From an uncultured Sutterella sp. (GTDB taxonomy: Bacteria > Pseudomonadota > Gammaproteobacteria > Burkholderiales > Burkholderiaceae_F), in assembly GCA_934255515.1 (NCBI GenBank), contig CAKQON010000008.1, positions 1 through 48,561 on the forward strand: 48,561 nt of DNA. The letters run 5' to 3'. Made by a program: the position numbers and the translations under genes. The notes beneath the pieces are model-generated. The model had not been told where the DNA came from. It was given only the letters and a program-made list of their open reading frames with translations, and did not search any database. Of this stretch, positions 17,044 to 26,851 are shown one piece after another; the stretch's first letter is position 1, and every line of letters begins with the position of its first letter.

Positions 17044-17081
17044 CTGCGCCGTCTTTGGGAAACGGCATTCTCCAAACAGCG

Positions 17082-17116
17082 AACGGGGACCCTTCCCTAA
17101 AGAAGGATCCCCGTTT
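17082..17116 (+). terminator. Second rightward terminator-like hairpin
   Basis: AACGGGGA and TCCCCGTT pair around a central part that can itself pair (CCTT/AAGG), followed by TTTATT on the plus strand. It may back up the stronger terminator just upstream. Confidence 0.65.
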
Positions 17117-17129
17117 TATTGCTTCAGTG

Positions 17130-17156
17130 CTGATCCGGGAAAAGCTCCCGGATCAG
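17130..17156. repeat. Perfect inverted repeat after the Dcu transporter gene
   Basis: CTGATCCGGGA and TCCCGGATCAG form an eleven-base-pair stem around AAAGC, 40 bases past the stop of the leftward transporter gene. No T run follows on that strand, so it is a 3' end stabiliser or a weak terminator. Confidence 0.6.
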
Positions 17157-17196
17157 TCGGCTTGCATCAAAGCGTCCTCACAGTCGTTATGTGTCT

Positions 17197-18546
17197 TTAG
17201 ATGTAGCCGTAGAGCTTGCCGAGCACCCAGCCCATACCCGTGGCGGTGAGAACACCGATCAGGCCCGGGAGGATGAAGGAGTGGTTGATCACGAAGCGGC
17301 CGATGTGGGTGGTACCCGAGCGGTCAAACTGGAGAGCAGCCAGGTCGGACGGATAGGTCGGCAGGATGTAGTAGCCGTAGCAGGCGGACGAGAAGGCAAC
17401 CACGAGTCCCGGAGGCGTACCAACCTGAAGGGCGACCGGCACGATCGTCGCAACAGCAGCAGCCTGAGAGTTCACGAGCTTCGACACAAGGAGAAGCACG
17501 AGAGCGTAGGTCCACGGAGCTTCCTTAACCCAGTCAACCAGGATCACCTTAAGGTCAGCAAGGTGAGCCATGAACATCGTATCGGCCATCCAGGCAACGC
17601 CGTACACAGCAACGATCGCGACACAGCCGGCATGGAACACCGAACCCTTCGAGATCATGGAGGCGCGGACGCCGCAGAACATGACCATCAGAGCGCCGGC
17701 GGTCAGCATGCACATCTGAATCAGCTGAGTCATGCCGAGGGCCTTCTTGCCGACCATCGGACGGAGGCTGGGCTCAGAACCGAGGAGAGCAACGAAAGCG
17801 ATCGTGAGGAGGAAGATCCAGAGGGAAGCCCAGGCGGTCTTCGGGAAAACCTTGCCGACGAGGGTCGTGTTTTCGCCGTAGACGTACTTTCTCTGTTCCG
17901 GATCGGAAATGAGCTTCTGGAAAGCTTCATCCTTGTCGAGGTCCTTGCCGCGGAAGGACGAATAGGTCGCTTCAGCGAAGAGGCCGACGATAGCAGCCGG
18001 GATCACGATCGAGAAGAGCTGAACGAAGCCGAAGGGCTTGCCGCCGACTTCATAGCCGTCGAGCAGAGCGATCATCGAGACCGCAGCCACAGCGGCCGGC
18101 GAGCAGATCACGCCCATCTGAGCAGCAATCGTCGAAGCAGCCATCGGGCGCTCCGGACGAATGTTGTTCTTAATGGCAACGTCGTAAATAATCGGGAGCA
18201 TCGTGTAAACGACGTGACCGGTACCGCAGAGGATCGTCAGGAACCAGCAGAGGTACGGAGCGACGTACACGACAGCGCGGGGGTGACGGCGCAGAACGCG
18301 TTCAGCGATCTGAAGGAGGCAGTCAAGGCCGCCGGCAGCCTGAAGGCTGGCGGAGCCGCAGACCACGGCCAGAATCGTAAGAATCACGTCGACCGGCGGC
18401 TTGCCCATAGGAATGTGGAAGCCGAAAATCAGCACCATCAGGCCGATACCGCCGATGAGGCCGAGGGCCATACCTCCCTTTCGGGCGCCGTAGAACAAGC
18501 AGATCAAAACTATGATCAGCTGTAGCCAAAAGTCATATCCGAGCAT
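17197..18546 (-). CDS. Anaerobic C4-dicarboxylate transporter, DcuA/DcuB family
   Basis: Dcu carriers exchange fumarate, malate or aspartate for succinate across the inner membrane during fumarate respiration. The 449-residue protein is hydrophobic throughout with ten or more membrane segments and family blocks such as [39 protein letters not shown] and [22 protein letters not shown]. The C-terminal half contains [10 protein letters not shown] and [21 protein letters not shown]. DcuB is the nearest E. coli relative by feel, but the A/B distinction was not tested. It is transcribed alone. Together with FrdC in this window it suggests fumarate respiration. Confidence 0.93.
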   Translation of the reverse strand: MLGYDFWLQLIIVLICLFYGARKGGMALGLIGGIGLMVLIFGFHIPMGKPPVDVILTILAVVCGSASLQAAGGLDCLLQIAERVLRRHPRAVVYVAPYLCWFLTILCGTGHVVYTMLPIIYDVAIKNNIRPERPMAASTIAAQMGVICSPAAVAAVSMIALLDGYEVGGKPFGFVQLFSIVIPAAIVGLFAEATYSSFRGKDLDKDEAFQKLISDPEQRKYVYGENTTLVGKVFPKTAWASLWIFLLTIAFVALLGSEPSLRPMVGKKALGMTQLIQMCMLTAGALMVMFCGVRASMISKGSVFHAGCVAIVAVYGVAWMADTMFMAHLADLKVILVDWVKEAPWTYALVLLLVSKLVNSQAAAVATIVPVALQVGTPPGLVVAFSSACYGYYILPTYPSDLAALQFDRSGTTHIGRFVINHSFILPGLIGVLTATGMGWVLGKLYGYI

Positions 18547-19005
18547 GTCTTTTCTCTCTTTAGAGTGAGGACGATGGCATTATCGGCCCCGAATCTCAAA
18601 AAAGAGGTAGAAAACTACTCTACTTTTGACTAAGTACAAAAATTTACAAATAGGCGGATAAGGGTTTACATTTCCTCTGCTCCATCCCGCGCTTATCAAC
18701 ATCGATCTCATACGCCCGCTCCCAGCAAAGCTTCGGAGCGTTGCAGCCTCTTCCGGAATTGTTTCAGAGACCTCTTTTTCCGCCTCATTTCTCTTTACAA
18801 AACTCCCTCCGGAGAGCCCCGCGTCCCTGCTCTCAGTAGTACCTCCAAAAAAATACGAGTTTTCACGGAACCCGCTGTTTCAGAGGAGTTGCGAAGATCC
18901 ATGCAAGCGCTAAGTCTCTGCGCTTAGCATTCAAAAAGTCGGCATGCGCGCATTCTTTTCTCATGACCAGCGCGCTCCCTCCGGTACCCTATTTGTCCCT
19001 CTGCC
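18547..19005. other. Divergent promoter region of the Dcu carrier and the RND adaptor
   Basis: These 459 bases hold no convincing gene. Near the Dcu side (18600-18680) the DNA is AT-rich, with TTGAC-TAAG-TACAA at 18626-18639, a poor FNR-like match (seven of ten), and a GTAG/CTAC dyad close by. Near the RND side, 18905-18928 holds two overlapping dyads, AAGCGC/GCGCTT and GCTAAG/CTTAGC, that could be an operator. No regulator gene for the pump is adjacent. Confidence 0.45.
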
Positions 19006-20112
19006 ATGCAACGAACTCTCTCCTGCTGCTCCCTCCTACTTGCTGCCGTCCTGACACTCTCCGGCTGCGGAGAGGCGAAGAAAGCCGCGGCTCCCAGGCA
19101 GCCGCTTCCCGTAACCACCGTTACGGTTCAATCGAAAGATGAGGTGCACTGGCTTGAAACCATCGGCCAGGCAGAGGCCGGCGCCGCAATCAATGTGACG
19201 CCTCAGGCGGGCGGCCGGATTCTCCGGGTGAACTATAAGGAAGGCGACTTCGTCAAAGCCGGACAGGTTCTTTTCGAGATCGATCCGTCAAGCCTCAGCG
19301 CGCAACTCGCTTCCTCGGAAGCGTCCCGGCGGCAGCTCGAGGACGAACTGAAGCAGGCCGACCGCGAATACCGCCGCAATGGGGAGCTCCTCAAAAGCGG
19401 TGCGGGAAGCCAGAAGGCTTTTGACGACGCCAAAAGCCTGAGGAGCCAGAAGCAGGCCGCGCTCGCGCAGGCGAAGGCCAATGAGGAAGAAGCCCGCATC
19501 AGCCTCTCCTGGACCCAGGTGCGCGCTCCCGTTCAGGGCTATGCCTCGAAGGCGCTCTTCAATCCCGGCGCCGTCGTCATCAAGGATAGTTCCGTACTCG
19601 CCTCCATCACACAGAAGGACGACATCCGCGTTCTCTTTGCTCCGTCGGACCGCGATCTCGCGGGCGCCGACATCACGAATGAAACGCGCGTTAGGGTCTT
19701 CCGCACGGATGGAAAGGAAATTCCCGCGACGCTCGACTACATCGCGCAGACCTACGGCGCCGATACCGGCACCCGCACACTGCGCGTCAGGGTGCCTTCT
19801 GACGCCGGGATCCTGCCCGGCGAATTCGTCCGCATCCGCTATCAGACAACGATCGACCGCAATGCCTGGCGCGTTCCGCAGCGTGCCGTCAAGCAGCTTC
19901 CTGACGGCAACTATGCGCTCTTCGTTCTGAAGGACGGCAAGGCCATCCAGACGGCGGTTGATGTAGGGCTCTGGGAAGGCAAGGACTGGATCATCCGTAA
20001 GGGACTCGCGGACGGAGAAAAGGTGATCACCGACCAGCTCATCAAGCTCCAGAACGGCACTCCCGTGACCGAGAGAGCTCCGGCCGCTCAGCCCGAAAAT
20101 GCTAAGAATTAA
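19006..20112 (+). CDS. RND efflux pump periplasmic adaptor (membrane fusion protein)
   Basis: This is the AcrA/MexA-type lipoprotein that links an inner-membrane RND pump to an outer-membrane channel. The 368-residue product has a lipobox LSGC with Cys21. The beta-barrel and lipoyl parts are seen in AINVTPQAGGRILRVNYKEGDFVKAGQVLFEIDP and, after the helical hairpin (about residues 105-165), in TQVRAPVQGYASKALFNPGAVV. A beta-barrel and a membrane-proximal domain follow. The pump gene begins nine bases after its stop, so they form an operon. Confidence 0.94.
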   Translation: MQRTLSCCSLLLAAVLTLSGCGEAKKAAAPRQPLPVTTVTVQSKDEVHWLETIGQAEAGAAINVTPQAGGRILRVNYKEGDFVKAGQVLFEIDPSSLSAQLASSEASRRQLEDELKQADREYRRNGELLKSGAGSQKAFDDAKSLRSQKQAALAQAKANEEEARISLSWTQVRAPVQGYASKALFNPGAVVIKDSSVLASITQKDDIRVLFAPSDRDLAGADITNETRVRVFRTDGKEIPATLDYIAQTYGADTGTRTLRVRVPSDAGILPGEFVRIRYQTTIDRNAWRVPQRAVKQLPDGNYALFVLKDGKAIQTAVDVGLWEGKDWIIRKGLADGEKVITDQLIKLQNGTPVTERAPAAQPENAKN

Positions 20113-20121
20113 GGCGCTCAC

Positions 20122-23100
20122 ATGCTCAGTCAGTTCTGCATCCGGCGCCCGATCTTCGCCACCGTCCTCTCGCTCTTCATCGTCCTCGCGGGCCTTGTTG
20201 CATTAAGAGTTCTTCCGCTCTCGCAGTACCCCAACATCACGCCGCCCTCGGTTCGCATTTCGGCCACCTACGACGGCGCCGACGCCGAAACGATTGCGCG
20301 CACCGTCGCCGCCCCGATTGAGGACCAGCTATCCGGCATTGAAGGGCTTCTCTACTACACGACAAGCATCCGCTCGAACGGCGACATGTCGATCATGTGC
20401 GTCTTTGAGGTCGGCACCGACCCCAACGACGCGATGCTTGAAATCAACAACCGCGTCCGAACGGCTGAAAGGCGTCTGCCCTCGAGCGTGCGCGACCAGG
20501 GCGTTTCCGTGCGAAAGCGCTCCGACGACGAGCTCCTCATGATGGCGCTCTATTCGCCCGACAAGTCCATGTCGGCGTCGGAAATGGCGGACTACGCAAC
20601 CCTCAACATCGTTGATGAACTCAAGCGCCTGCCTGGCATCGGCGACGTGAACGTCTTCGGCAACGTTCAGTCCGCCATGCGCATCTGGCTTGATCCGGAA
20701 CGCATGACCGAGCTCGGCGTCACGACGAAGGATGTCGACGATGCGGTTTCCGCGCAGAACGCCCAGCGCGCAGTCGGCCGCATCGGCACATCGCCGACGC
20801 TCCCCGATCAGCAGCTCTATTACAAGATTTCAACGCCGGGGCAGCTTCTCACGCCTGAGGAATTCGGCGAAATCGCCATTAAGAGCGACTCCGCTCACGG
20901 GCTCGTGCGCCTGAGAGACATCGCCACCACCGAGACCGGCAAGCGAAGCTATGAATTCCGCGTCGACATGAACGGCCAGCCCGGCGTCAATGTCGGCGTT
21001 TATCTGCAGACGGGCGCCAACGCCATGTCGGCAGCCGCTGAAGTCAAGGCGCGGATTACCGAACTCTCTCAGGAATTCCCGCAGGGCAAGCTCGCCTACG
21101 TGATCACAAACGACACCACCGTCTTCGTCGGCGCATCCCTCAATGAGGTCTACCACACGCTTGCCGAGGCCGGCCTTCTCGTTCTCGTCGTGGTCTTCCT
21201 CTTCCTTCAGAGCTGGCGCGCCACGCTGATCCCCATGCTCGCAGTTCCGGTGTCGCTCATCGGCACCATGGCCGGCCTCTGGCTTTTCGGCTTTTCGCTC
21301 AATACGCTCACGCTCTTTGCGATGACGCTCTCCATCGGCATCGTGGTCGACGACGCCATCGTGGTGCTCGAGAACGTCGAACGCCTGATGCGTACAGAAA
21401 AGCTCTCGCCCTTCGACGCCTCCATCAAGGCGATGCAGGAGGTTTCCGGCGCGCTCGTCGCCATCGTGCTCGTTCTCTCCGCGGTCTTCATCCCGGTGGC
21501 ATTCCTGGGCGGCATTGCCGGCGAACTCTATCGACAATTTGCGGTGACGGTTTCCGTCTCCGTCGTGATTTCGGGCTTCGTCGCGCTGACCCTCACGCCC
21601 GCGCTCTGCGCGATTCTTCTTAAAGACACGAACGAGAAGCCGCTTGCCTTCTTCGTCTGGTTCAATAAAGGGCTCGCACGCTTCACCGTGCACTTTCTGC
21701 AGCTTGTCCGCCTCGCCCTCAAACACCGCATTCTTTCCGCGATCCTTCTCGTCCTCACCTGCGCAGGCGCCTGGCAGCTTCTCGAGCGCACGCCGACATC
21801 GTTCGTGCCGCGCGAGGACCAGGGCATCGTGCGCATGGCGATTCAGCTGCCTGAGGGTTCTGCCTTCCCGCGGACTGAAGAGGTTGCGGAAGGATTCCTT
21901 GCGAAGATTCAGAAGCTTCCCGGCGTAAGCAACGTCGTCACGATGATGGGCTTTGACACCCTCGGGAGCGATATCCGCGCGAATGCCGCGACCTTCATTC
22001 TCCAGCTCAAGAACTGGAGCGAACGGACGATGACGGCGGACGACTATCAGCAGGAGCTCTCCAAATGGCTCCGCGAAAGTCCCGATGCCCGCGGCGTCGC
22101 GGTGCTGCCGGCGGCGATTCCCGGACTGGGTTCCTCGAACGGCTTCTCGGGCTATGTGACGGCCCACGGTTCAGACAATCCGCTCCTTCTTCAGGAAGTT
22201 ACGGACGGCTTCATCGAAGAGCTCTCCAAGCGCCCAGAACTGACCGGCCTCAGAAGCTCCCTCGTTGCCGACAGTCCGCAGCTCATGCTTCATGTCGACC
22301 GCGACCGCGCCTATGCGCTCGGCGTGGACGTCGACGACGTCTACAACACGATCTCGGCGCTTCTTGCCTCGGACTACATCAACGACTTCACGCGAAACGG
22401 CAAGACGTACCGCGTGGTCATGCAGGCAGATGCCCAATTCCGGTCGCTGCCTTCCGACATCGGCCGCGCAAGCGTTCGCTCCTCTTCCGGGAAAATGGTG
22501 CCGATCTCGACCATGATCTCGCTCGAGCGCGTTTCTGCGGCGGAATCGCTCGCCCGCATGAACGGCTACCTCGGCGCTCCGATTATGGGTGCTGCCGTGC
22601 AGGGCCTTAGTTCGGGCGACGCCATCCGGATCGTTGAGGAAACTGCCCGCGAATACCTCCCCCCGGGGTACCAGGTCGAATGGACCGGCCAGGCCTTCCA
22701 CGAAAAGCGCATCGGCGCCTCCTCCGCGACGGCCTTCGGCTTCGGTCTTCTTGTGATGTTTCTCATTCTTGCGGCACTCTACGAAAGGTGGTCGCTCCCG
22801 ATTGCCGTCGTGCTCGCGGTTCCCTATGCGTTCCTCGGCGCCATGACGGCCATCTGGCTGAGAGGCACGGCGAACGACATCTATTTCCAGATCGGCCTCC
22901 TCGTTCTCATCGGCCTTACGGCAAAGAACGCCATTCTGATCGTCGAATTTGCCGCCCAGAAGATGGAAGAGGAAGGCAAGGGCCCCTTTGAAGCAGCAAT
23001 TGAAGCCGCTGGCCTCCGTCTGCGCCCGATCCTGATGACCTCGCTTGCCTTCATCCTGGGCGTCCTCCCCATGGTCACCGCCACGGGTGCGGGCGCGGCC

Positions 23101-23232
23101 GCGCGTCACTCGATGGGCACCGGCGTCTGCGGCGGCATGCTTGCCGCAACCTTCATTTCAACCATCTTCGTGCCGGTCTTCTTTACCTGGTTTGCCAGGA
23201 AGAGAAAGAAAGCCGTCAGTGCTCAAAACTGA
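20122..23232 (+). CDS. RND efflux pump permease, hydrophobe/amphiphile (HAE1) family
   Basis: The 1,036-residue product is a full-length AcrB/MexB-type proton-drug antiporter with twelve membrane segments and two large periplasmic loops. It starts with IRRPIFATVLSLFIVLAGL. The proton-relay residues are present: the aspartate pair in GIVVDDAIVVLENVERLM and the lysine in GLTAKNAILIVEFAAQKM. It should expel drugs, dyes, bile salts or detergents in a complex with the upstream adaptor. No TolC/OprM-type gene follows; a terminator comes directly after, so an outer-membrane channel must be supplied from elsewhere. The substrate range is not predictable. Confidence 0.95.
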   Translation: MLSQFCIRRPIFATVLSLFIVLAGLVALRVLPLSQYPNITPPSVRISATYDGADAETIARTVAAPIEDQLSGIEGLLYYTTSIRSNGDMSIMCVFEVGTDPNDAMLEINNRVRTAERRLPSSVRDQGVSVRKRSDDELLMMALYSPDKSMSASEMADYATLNIVDELKRLPGIGDVNVFGNVQSAMRIWLDPERMTELGVTTKDVDDAVSAQNAQRAVGRIGTSPTLPDQQLYYKISTPGQLLTPEEFGEIAIKSDSAHGLVRLRDIATTETGKRSYEFRVDMNGQPGVNVGVYLQTGANAMSAAAEVKARITELSQEFPQGKLAYVITNDTTVFVGASLNEVYHTLAEAGLLVLVVVFLFLQSWRATLIPMLAVPVSLIGTMAGLWLFGFSLNTLTLFAMTLSIGIVVDDAIVVLENVERLMRTEKLSPFDASIKAMQEVSGALVAIVLVLSAVFIPVAFLGGIAGELYRQFAVTVSVSVVISGFVALTLTPALCAILLKDTNEKPLAFFVWFNKGLARFTVHFLQLVRLALKHRILSAILLVLTCAGAWQLLERTPTSFVPREDQGIVRMAIQLPEGSAFPRTEEVAEGFLAKIQKLPGVSNVVTMMGFDTLGSDIRANAATFILQLKNWSERTMTADDYQQELSKWLRESPDARGVAVLPAAIPGLGSSNGFSGYVTAHGSDNPLLLQEVTDGFIEELSKRPELTGLRSSLVADSPQLMLHVDRDRAYALGVDVDDVYNTISALLASDYINDFTRNGKTYRVVMQADAQFRSLPSDIGRASVRSSSGKMVPISTMISLERVSAAESLARMNGYLGAPIMGAAVQGLSSGDAIRIVEETAREYLPPGYQVEWTGQAFHEKRIGASSATAFGFGLLVMFLILAALYERWSLPIAVVLAVPYAFLGAMTAIWLRGTANDIYFQIGLLVLIGLTAKNAILIVEFAAQKMEEEGKGPFEAAIEAAGLRLRPILMTSLAFILGVLPMVTATGAGAAARHSMGTGVCGGMLAATFISTIFVPVFFTWFARKRKKAVSAQN

Positions 23233-23251
23233 TTGACCGCAGGCCGAAAAA

Positions 23252-23292
23252 AAGCCCGGACATCCATTGCGGAGCGTCCGGGCTTCTTTTTT
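23252..23292. terminator. Bidirectional terminator between the RND pump and dnaJ
   Basis: AAGCCCGGAC pairs with GTCCGGGCTT; the left arm is preceded by an A run and the right arm followed by CTTTTTT. It serves both converging genes. Confidence 0.93.
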
Positions 23293-23306
23293 GAGAACTC
23301 AGAGTC

Positions 23307-24482
23307 TTACTTCTTCTGGAAGAAGTTCTTCACTTTGTCGAAGAACCCCTGAGACTTCGGATTGTGCTTGTCGCCGCCTTCCTTGAGGGAAGCGTCGAAA
23401 TCGCGCAGCATCTTCTTCTGCTTGTCGGAAAGGTTGACCGGCGTCTCGATCTCGATGTGGAGATAAAGGTCGCCAGGCTGATGCGTGCGCAGATTCGAAA
23501 TGCCCTTGCCGCGCAGACGGAAGGTCTTGCCGCTCTGCGTGCCTTCAGGCAGCGTGATGCGGCTTTCACCGTCAAGCGTCGGCACCGTCACTTCGCCGCC
23601 CAAGGCAGCCGTCACGAACGAAATCGGGAGCTGCATGTGCAGGTCGTCGCCGTCGCGCTCGAAGATGTCGCTCGGACGCACGCGGATCTCAATGAAGAGG
23701 TCGCCCGCGGGCCCGCCGTTGACGCCGGGCTCGCCCTTGCCGCTCATGCGGATGCGCTGACCGTCGTTGATGCCGGCGGGGATGTTGACCTCGACCACCT
23801 TGGCAGAGCGCTTGAAGCCCGTGCCGCTGCAGTCGGGGCAGGGATCGGCAATCACCTCGCCCGTGCCGTGGCACTGCGGGCAGGTCTGCTGAACCTGGAA
23901 GAGGCCGTTGCTCATGCGGACGACGCCTGCGCCGTGGCAGGTCGGGCAGGTCTTCTTCGACGTGCCCGGACGGCATCCGGTGCCGTGGCAGCTCGTGCAT
24001 TCATCCCAGGCAGGAACGCGGATGTCCATCTTGCGCCCGTGAGCAGCATCCTCAAAGCTCACCTCCAGGGTGTAGCTCACGTCGTTGCCGCGCATCGGCT
24101 GCGGCCCCTGGGGACCGGCGCCGCGACCGCGACCGCCTCCGAAGAGGTCGGAGAAGATGTCGCCGAAGGCGCTCTGGAAGTCGCCGGAATTCATTCCGCT
24201 GAAGCCGCCGAACCCGCCCTGACCGAAGCCGCCCGCGCCGGCGCCCGCCGCGCTCGGATCAACCCCGGCCTTGCCGAAGCGGTCGTAGGCAGCACGCTTT
24301 TGCTCGTCGGACAGAATCGCATAGGCTTCGCCGATCTGCTTGAACTTTTCTTCAGCAGCCTTGTCGCCCGGATTGCGGTCCGGGTGATATTTCATGGCAA
24401 GACGCCGATAGGCCTTCTTGATGTCGTCCTGGGAGGCTCCGCGATCTACGCCGAGCACCTCGTAATAGTTCTCTTCCGCCAT
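23307..24482 (-). CDS. dnaJ: Chaperone DnaJ (Hsp40)
   Basis: DnaJ delivers unfolded clients to DnaK and stimulates its ATPase. The 391-residue product has all domains in order: a J domain with the HPD motif in [11 protein letters not shown] (about residue 33), a long Gly/Phe-rich linker ([13 protein letters not shown]), four CxxCxGxG zinc-binding repeats (about 150-215, e.g. [32 protein letters not shown]) and the C-terminal client-binding domains. It follows dnaK on the same strand, 155 bases downstream; two hairpins lie between them. Confidence 0.98.
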   Translation of the reverse strand: MAEENYYEVLGVDRGASQDDIKKAYRRLAMKYHPDRNPGDKAAEEKFKQIGEAYAILSDEQKRAAYDRFGKAGVDPSAAGAGAGGFGQGGFGGFSGMNSGDFQSAFGDIFSDLFGGGRGRGAGPQGPQPMRGNDVSYTLEVSFEDAAHGRKMDIRVPAWDECTSCHGTGCRPGTSKKTCPTCHGAGVVRMSNGLFQVQQTCPQCHGTGEVIADPCPDCSGTGFKRSAKVVEVNIPAGINDGQRIRMSGKGEPGVNGGPAGDLFIEIRVRPSDIFERDGDDLHMQLPISFVTAALGGEVTVPTLDGESRITLPEGTQSGKTFRLRGKGISNLRTHQPGDLYLHIEIETPVNLSDKQKKMLRDFDASLKEGGDKHNPKSQGFFDKVKNFFQKK

Positions 24483-24514
24483 GTCGATGTCGTTGATTTC
24501 AAAAAGCTGAGAAA

Positions 24515-24541
24515 GGGCCGGCTGGTAGAACTAGCCGACCC
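24515..24541 (-). terminator. Stem-loop between dnaK and dnaJ (partial terminator?)
   Basis: GGGTCGGCT pairs with AGCCGGCCC with one mismatch on the minus strand, followed by TTTCTCAGCTTTTT. It could lower the amount of transcript reaching dnaJ relative to dnaK. Confidence 0.5.
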
Positions 24542-24588
24542 TTCTCGTAATGGAAGCGCCTTTGCTGCGCCTGGAGTTCCGTTTACGC

Positions 24589-24608
24589 CCCCGGAGGCAT
24601 CTCCGGGG
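24589..24608 (-). other. Perfect GC-rich hairpin just after dnaK
   Basis: CCCCGGAG and CTCCGGGG form an eight-base-pair stem around four bases, 30 bases past the dnaK stop. There is no T run, so it probably stabilises the dnaK message end. Confidence 0.5.
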
Positions 24609-24637
24609 ACCTGGCGGAACGGGCCGAACCTGAAGGA

Positions 24638-26560
24638 TTACTTCTTCACGTCCGTGAAGTCGGCGTCAACGACATCGTCGTCCTTCTTGCCGGCTTCAGC
24701 GCCCTGCTGCTGTTGCGGCTGAGCCTGAGAGGCAGCCTGGGCAGCCTTGTTCATCTTTTCGCCGATCTTCTGCGCGGCGGTCATCAGACGTTCAACAGCC
24801 TGATCAATGGCGGCCTTGTCCTCGCCCTTGACCTTCTCTTCAACGTCCTTGATGGCGCTCTCGCAGGCAGCGCGGTCTTCGCTTTCAACCTTGTCGCCGA
24901 ACTCTTTCAGGGTCTTCTGAACCTGAGCGATGGCGGCATCGGCCGTGTTGCGGGACTGAGCGAGCTCGAAGCGGCGGTGATCCTCTTCCTTGTTCGCTTC
25001 AGCATCAGACACCATGCGCTTGATCTCTTCCTCAGAGAGGCCGGAGCTCGCCTTGATGGTGATGTTGTTTTCCTTGCCCGTAGCCTTGTCCTTGGCGGAC
25101 ACGTGCAGGATGCCGTTGGCATCGATATCGAAGGTCACTTCGATCTGCGGGAGTCCGCGCGGAGACGGCGGAATGCCTTCGAGGTTGAACTCGCCGAGGA
25201 GCTTGTTCGACGCGGCCATTTCATGCTCGCCCTGATAGACCTTAATGGTCACGGCAGGCTGATTGTCTTCCGCGGTCGAGAAGACCTGCGAGTGCTTCGT
25301 CGGAATCGTCGTGTTGCGCTTGATCATCGCGGTCATCACGCCGCCCAGGGTTTCAATGCCGAGGGTAAGCGGAGTCACGTCGAGAAGGAGCACGTCGCGG
25401 CGTTCGCCCGTCAGAACCGAACCCTGAATGGCTGCGCCGATGGCAACCGCTTCATCGGGGTTCACGTCCTTGCGGGGTTCCTTGCCGAAGAATTCGCGGA
25501 CGACTTCCTGAACACGCGGCATGCGGCTCATGCCGCCCACGAGGATGACGTCGGTGATGTCGGACTTAGAAGCCTTCGCATCATTGAGCGCCTTCGAAAC
25601 AGGGGCGATCGTGCGCTGGACGAGGTCCTCAACGAGGCTCTCGAACTTCGCGCGGGTGATACTCATGTTGAGGTGCTTCGGACCCGTGGCATCGGCCGTG
25701 ATGTAGGGAAGGTTGATCTCCGTTTCCTGACGGCTCGAGAGTTCGATCTTCGCCTTTTCAGCAGCATCCTTCAGGCGCTGCAGGGCGAGGACGTCCTTGC
25801 TCAGATCAGCGCCGGTGTCCTTGCGGAACTCATTGATGATGTAGTCGACGAGGCGCTGGTCGAAGTCTTCGCCGCCCAAGAACGTATCGCCGTTCGTGGA
25901 GAGCACTTCGAACTGCTTGTCGCCGTCGATGTTCGCGATATCAATGATCGAAATATCGAACGTGCCGCCGCCCAGGTCATACACAGCAATCTTGCGATCG
26001 GCCGTGCCGCCCTTATCCATGCCGAAGGCAAGCGCCGCGGCAGTCGGTTCATTGATGATGCGCTTGACGTCGAGGCCCGCAATCCGACCGGCATCCTTCG
26101 TCGCCTGACGCTGGCTGTCGTTGAAGTAGGCGGGCACCGTAATGACGGCTTCCGTAACCGGCTCGCCGAGATAATCCTCAGCGGTCTTCTTCATCTTGCG
26201 AAGCACTTCAGCAGAAACCTGCTGCGGAGCGAGCTTCTTGCCGGCAACTTCAACCCACGCATCACCATTGTCCGCACGGACAATGCTGAACGGCGCAAGC
26301 TTCAGATCCTTCTGGACTTCCGCATCATCAAAACGACGACCGATCAGACGCTTCACGGCGAAGAGCGTGTTCTTCGGATTCGTGACGGCCTGACGCTTTG
26401 CGGGAGCGCCGACGAGAATCTCACCGTTTTCCATGTACGCAACGATCGAAGGCGTTGTGCGGGCGCCTTCACTGTTCTCGATGACCTTGACGTGATCGCC
26501 TTCCATGATGGCGACCGCGGAGTTCGTCGTACCAAGGTCTATACCGATGATCTTTGCCAT
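24638..26560 (-). CDS. dnaK: Chaperone DnaK (Hsp70)
   Basis: This is the main Hsp70 chaperone, which folds and refolds proteins with DnaJ and GrpE. The 640-residue product starts [21 protein letters not shown]. It carries the ATPase signatures [29 protein letters not shown] and [14 protein letters not shown], then the linker [19 protein letters not shown], a substrate-binding domain and a helical lid. The C-terminus is glutamine-rich and ends [14 protein letters not shown], as usual in proteobacteria. AAGGA lies ten bases before the ATG. A clear sigma-32 promoter lies about 145 bases upstream. Confidence 0.99.
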   Translation of the reverse strand: MAKIIGIDLGTTNSAVAIMEGDHVKVIENSEGARTTPSIVAYMENGEILVGAPAKRQAVTNPKNTLFAVKRLIGRRFDDAEVQKDLKLAPFSIVRADNGDAWVEVAGKKLAPQQVSAEVLRKMKKTAEDYLGEPVTEAVITVPAYFNDSQRQATKDAGRIAGLDVKRIINEPTAAALAFGMDKGGTADRKIAVYDLGGGTFDISIIDIANIDGDKQFEVLSTNGDTFLGGEDFDQRLVDYIINEFRKDTGADLSKDVLALQRLKDAAEKAKIELSSRQETEINLPYITADATGPKHLNMSITRAKFESLVEDLVQRTIAPVSKALNDAKASKSDITDVILVGGMSRMPRVQEVVREFFGKEPRKDVNPDEAVAIGAAIQGSVLTGERRDVLLLDVTPLTLGIETLGGVMTAMIKRNTTIPTKHSQVFSTAEDNQPAVTIKVYQGEHEMAASNKLLGEFNLEGIPPSPRGLPQIEVTFDIDANGILHVSAKDKATGKENNITIKASSGLSEEEIKRMVSDAEANKEEDHRRFELAQSRNTADAAIAQVQKTLKEFGDKVESEDRAACESAIKDVEEKVKGEDKAAIDQAVERLMTAAQKIGEKMNKAAQAASQAQPQQQQGAEAGKKDDDVVDADFTDVKK

Positions 26561-26703
26561 GTTTAGTGGTTCCTTATGGATTGCCCGGTCCCCGACGCGC
26601 CCGACTATGAAGCGCGCTCAGGAACCAAGCGCTTGTGAAATCTTTCCGGAAGGCCTTCCTCCTCGCGGGGGAATTGCCTTCGTTCTTTCGCTCTTTAATG
26701 CCT

Positions 26704-26731
26704 ATATGGGGCCGGTCCATTCTTTTTCAAG
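26704..26731 (-). promoter_or_regulatory. Sigma-32 heat-shock promoter of dnaK
   Basis: Reading the minus strand, CTTGAAA (26731-26725) and CCCCATAT (26711-26704) are separated by 13 bases. Both match the E. coli sigma-32 consensus (CTTGAAA, 11-16 bases, CCCCATnT). The start of transcription should be near 26697, giving a leader of about 137 bases before dnaK. Confidence 0.92.
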
Positions 26732-26792
26732 GGCCTGTTTGCAAAAAAACTTTTCACGGTTTGCGGATCGAACCGGGAGGCATGCACAAAAG

Positions 26793-26832
26793 AAAAAGCC
26801 CTGCAGGAATTCCTTCCCGGCAGGGCATTTTT
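26793..26832 (-). terminator. Terminator of grpE
   Basis: GCCCTGC and GCAGGGC pair around fifteen bases; on the minus strand the stem is followed by TTTTTC. It separates grpE from the dnaK promoter, so dnaK relies on its own promoter. Confidence 0.85.
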
Positions 26833-26851
26833 CAGAACACTTGCCGCTCCG

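Noticed and set aside
17191..18525. A 444-codon open frame on the plus strand opposite the Dcu carrier gene
   Set aside because: The product is a run of His, Asp, Glu and Arg without any family resemblance, which is the mirror of a hydrophobic membrane protein on the other strand.
18626..18639. FNR-like site in front of the Dcu carrier gene
   Set aside because: Only seven of ten consensus positions match and the second half-site is poor. I mention it in the region entry but do not call it.
20830..22167. A 445-codon frame opposite the RND pump gene
   Set aside because: It is rich in His/Arg/Glu and lies wholly inside a full-length AcrB-type gene.
24713..26566. A 617-codon open frame on the plus strand opposite dnaK
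   Set aside because: It is the well-known antisense frame of dnaK caused by its codon bias. The minus strand encodes an unmistakable DnaK with a heat-shock promoter.
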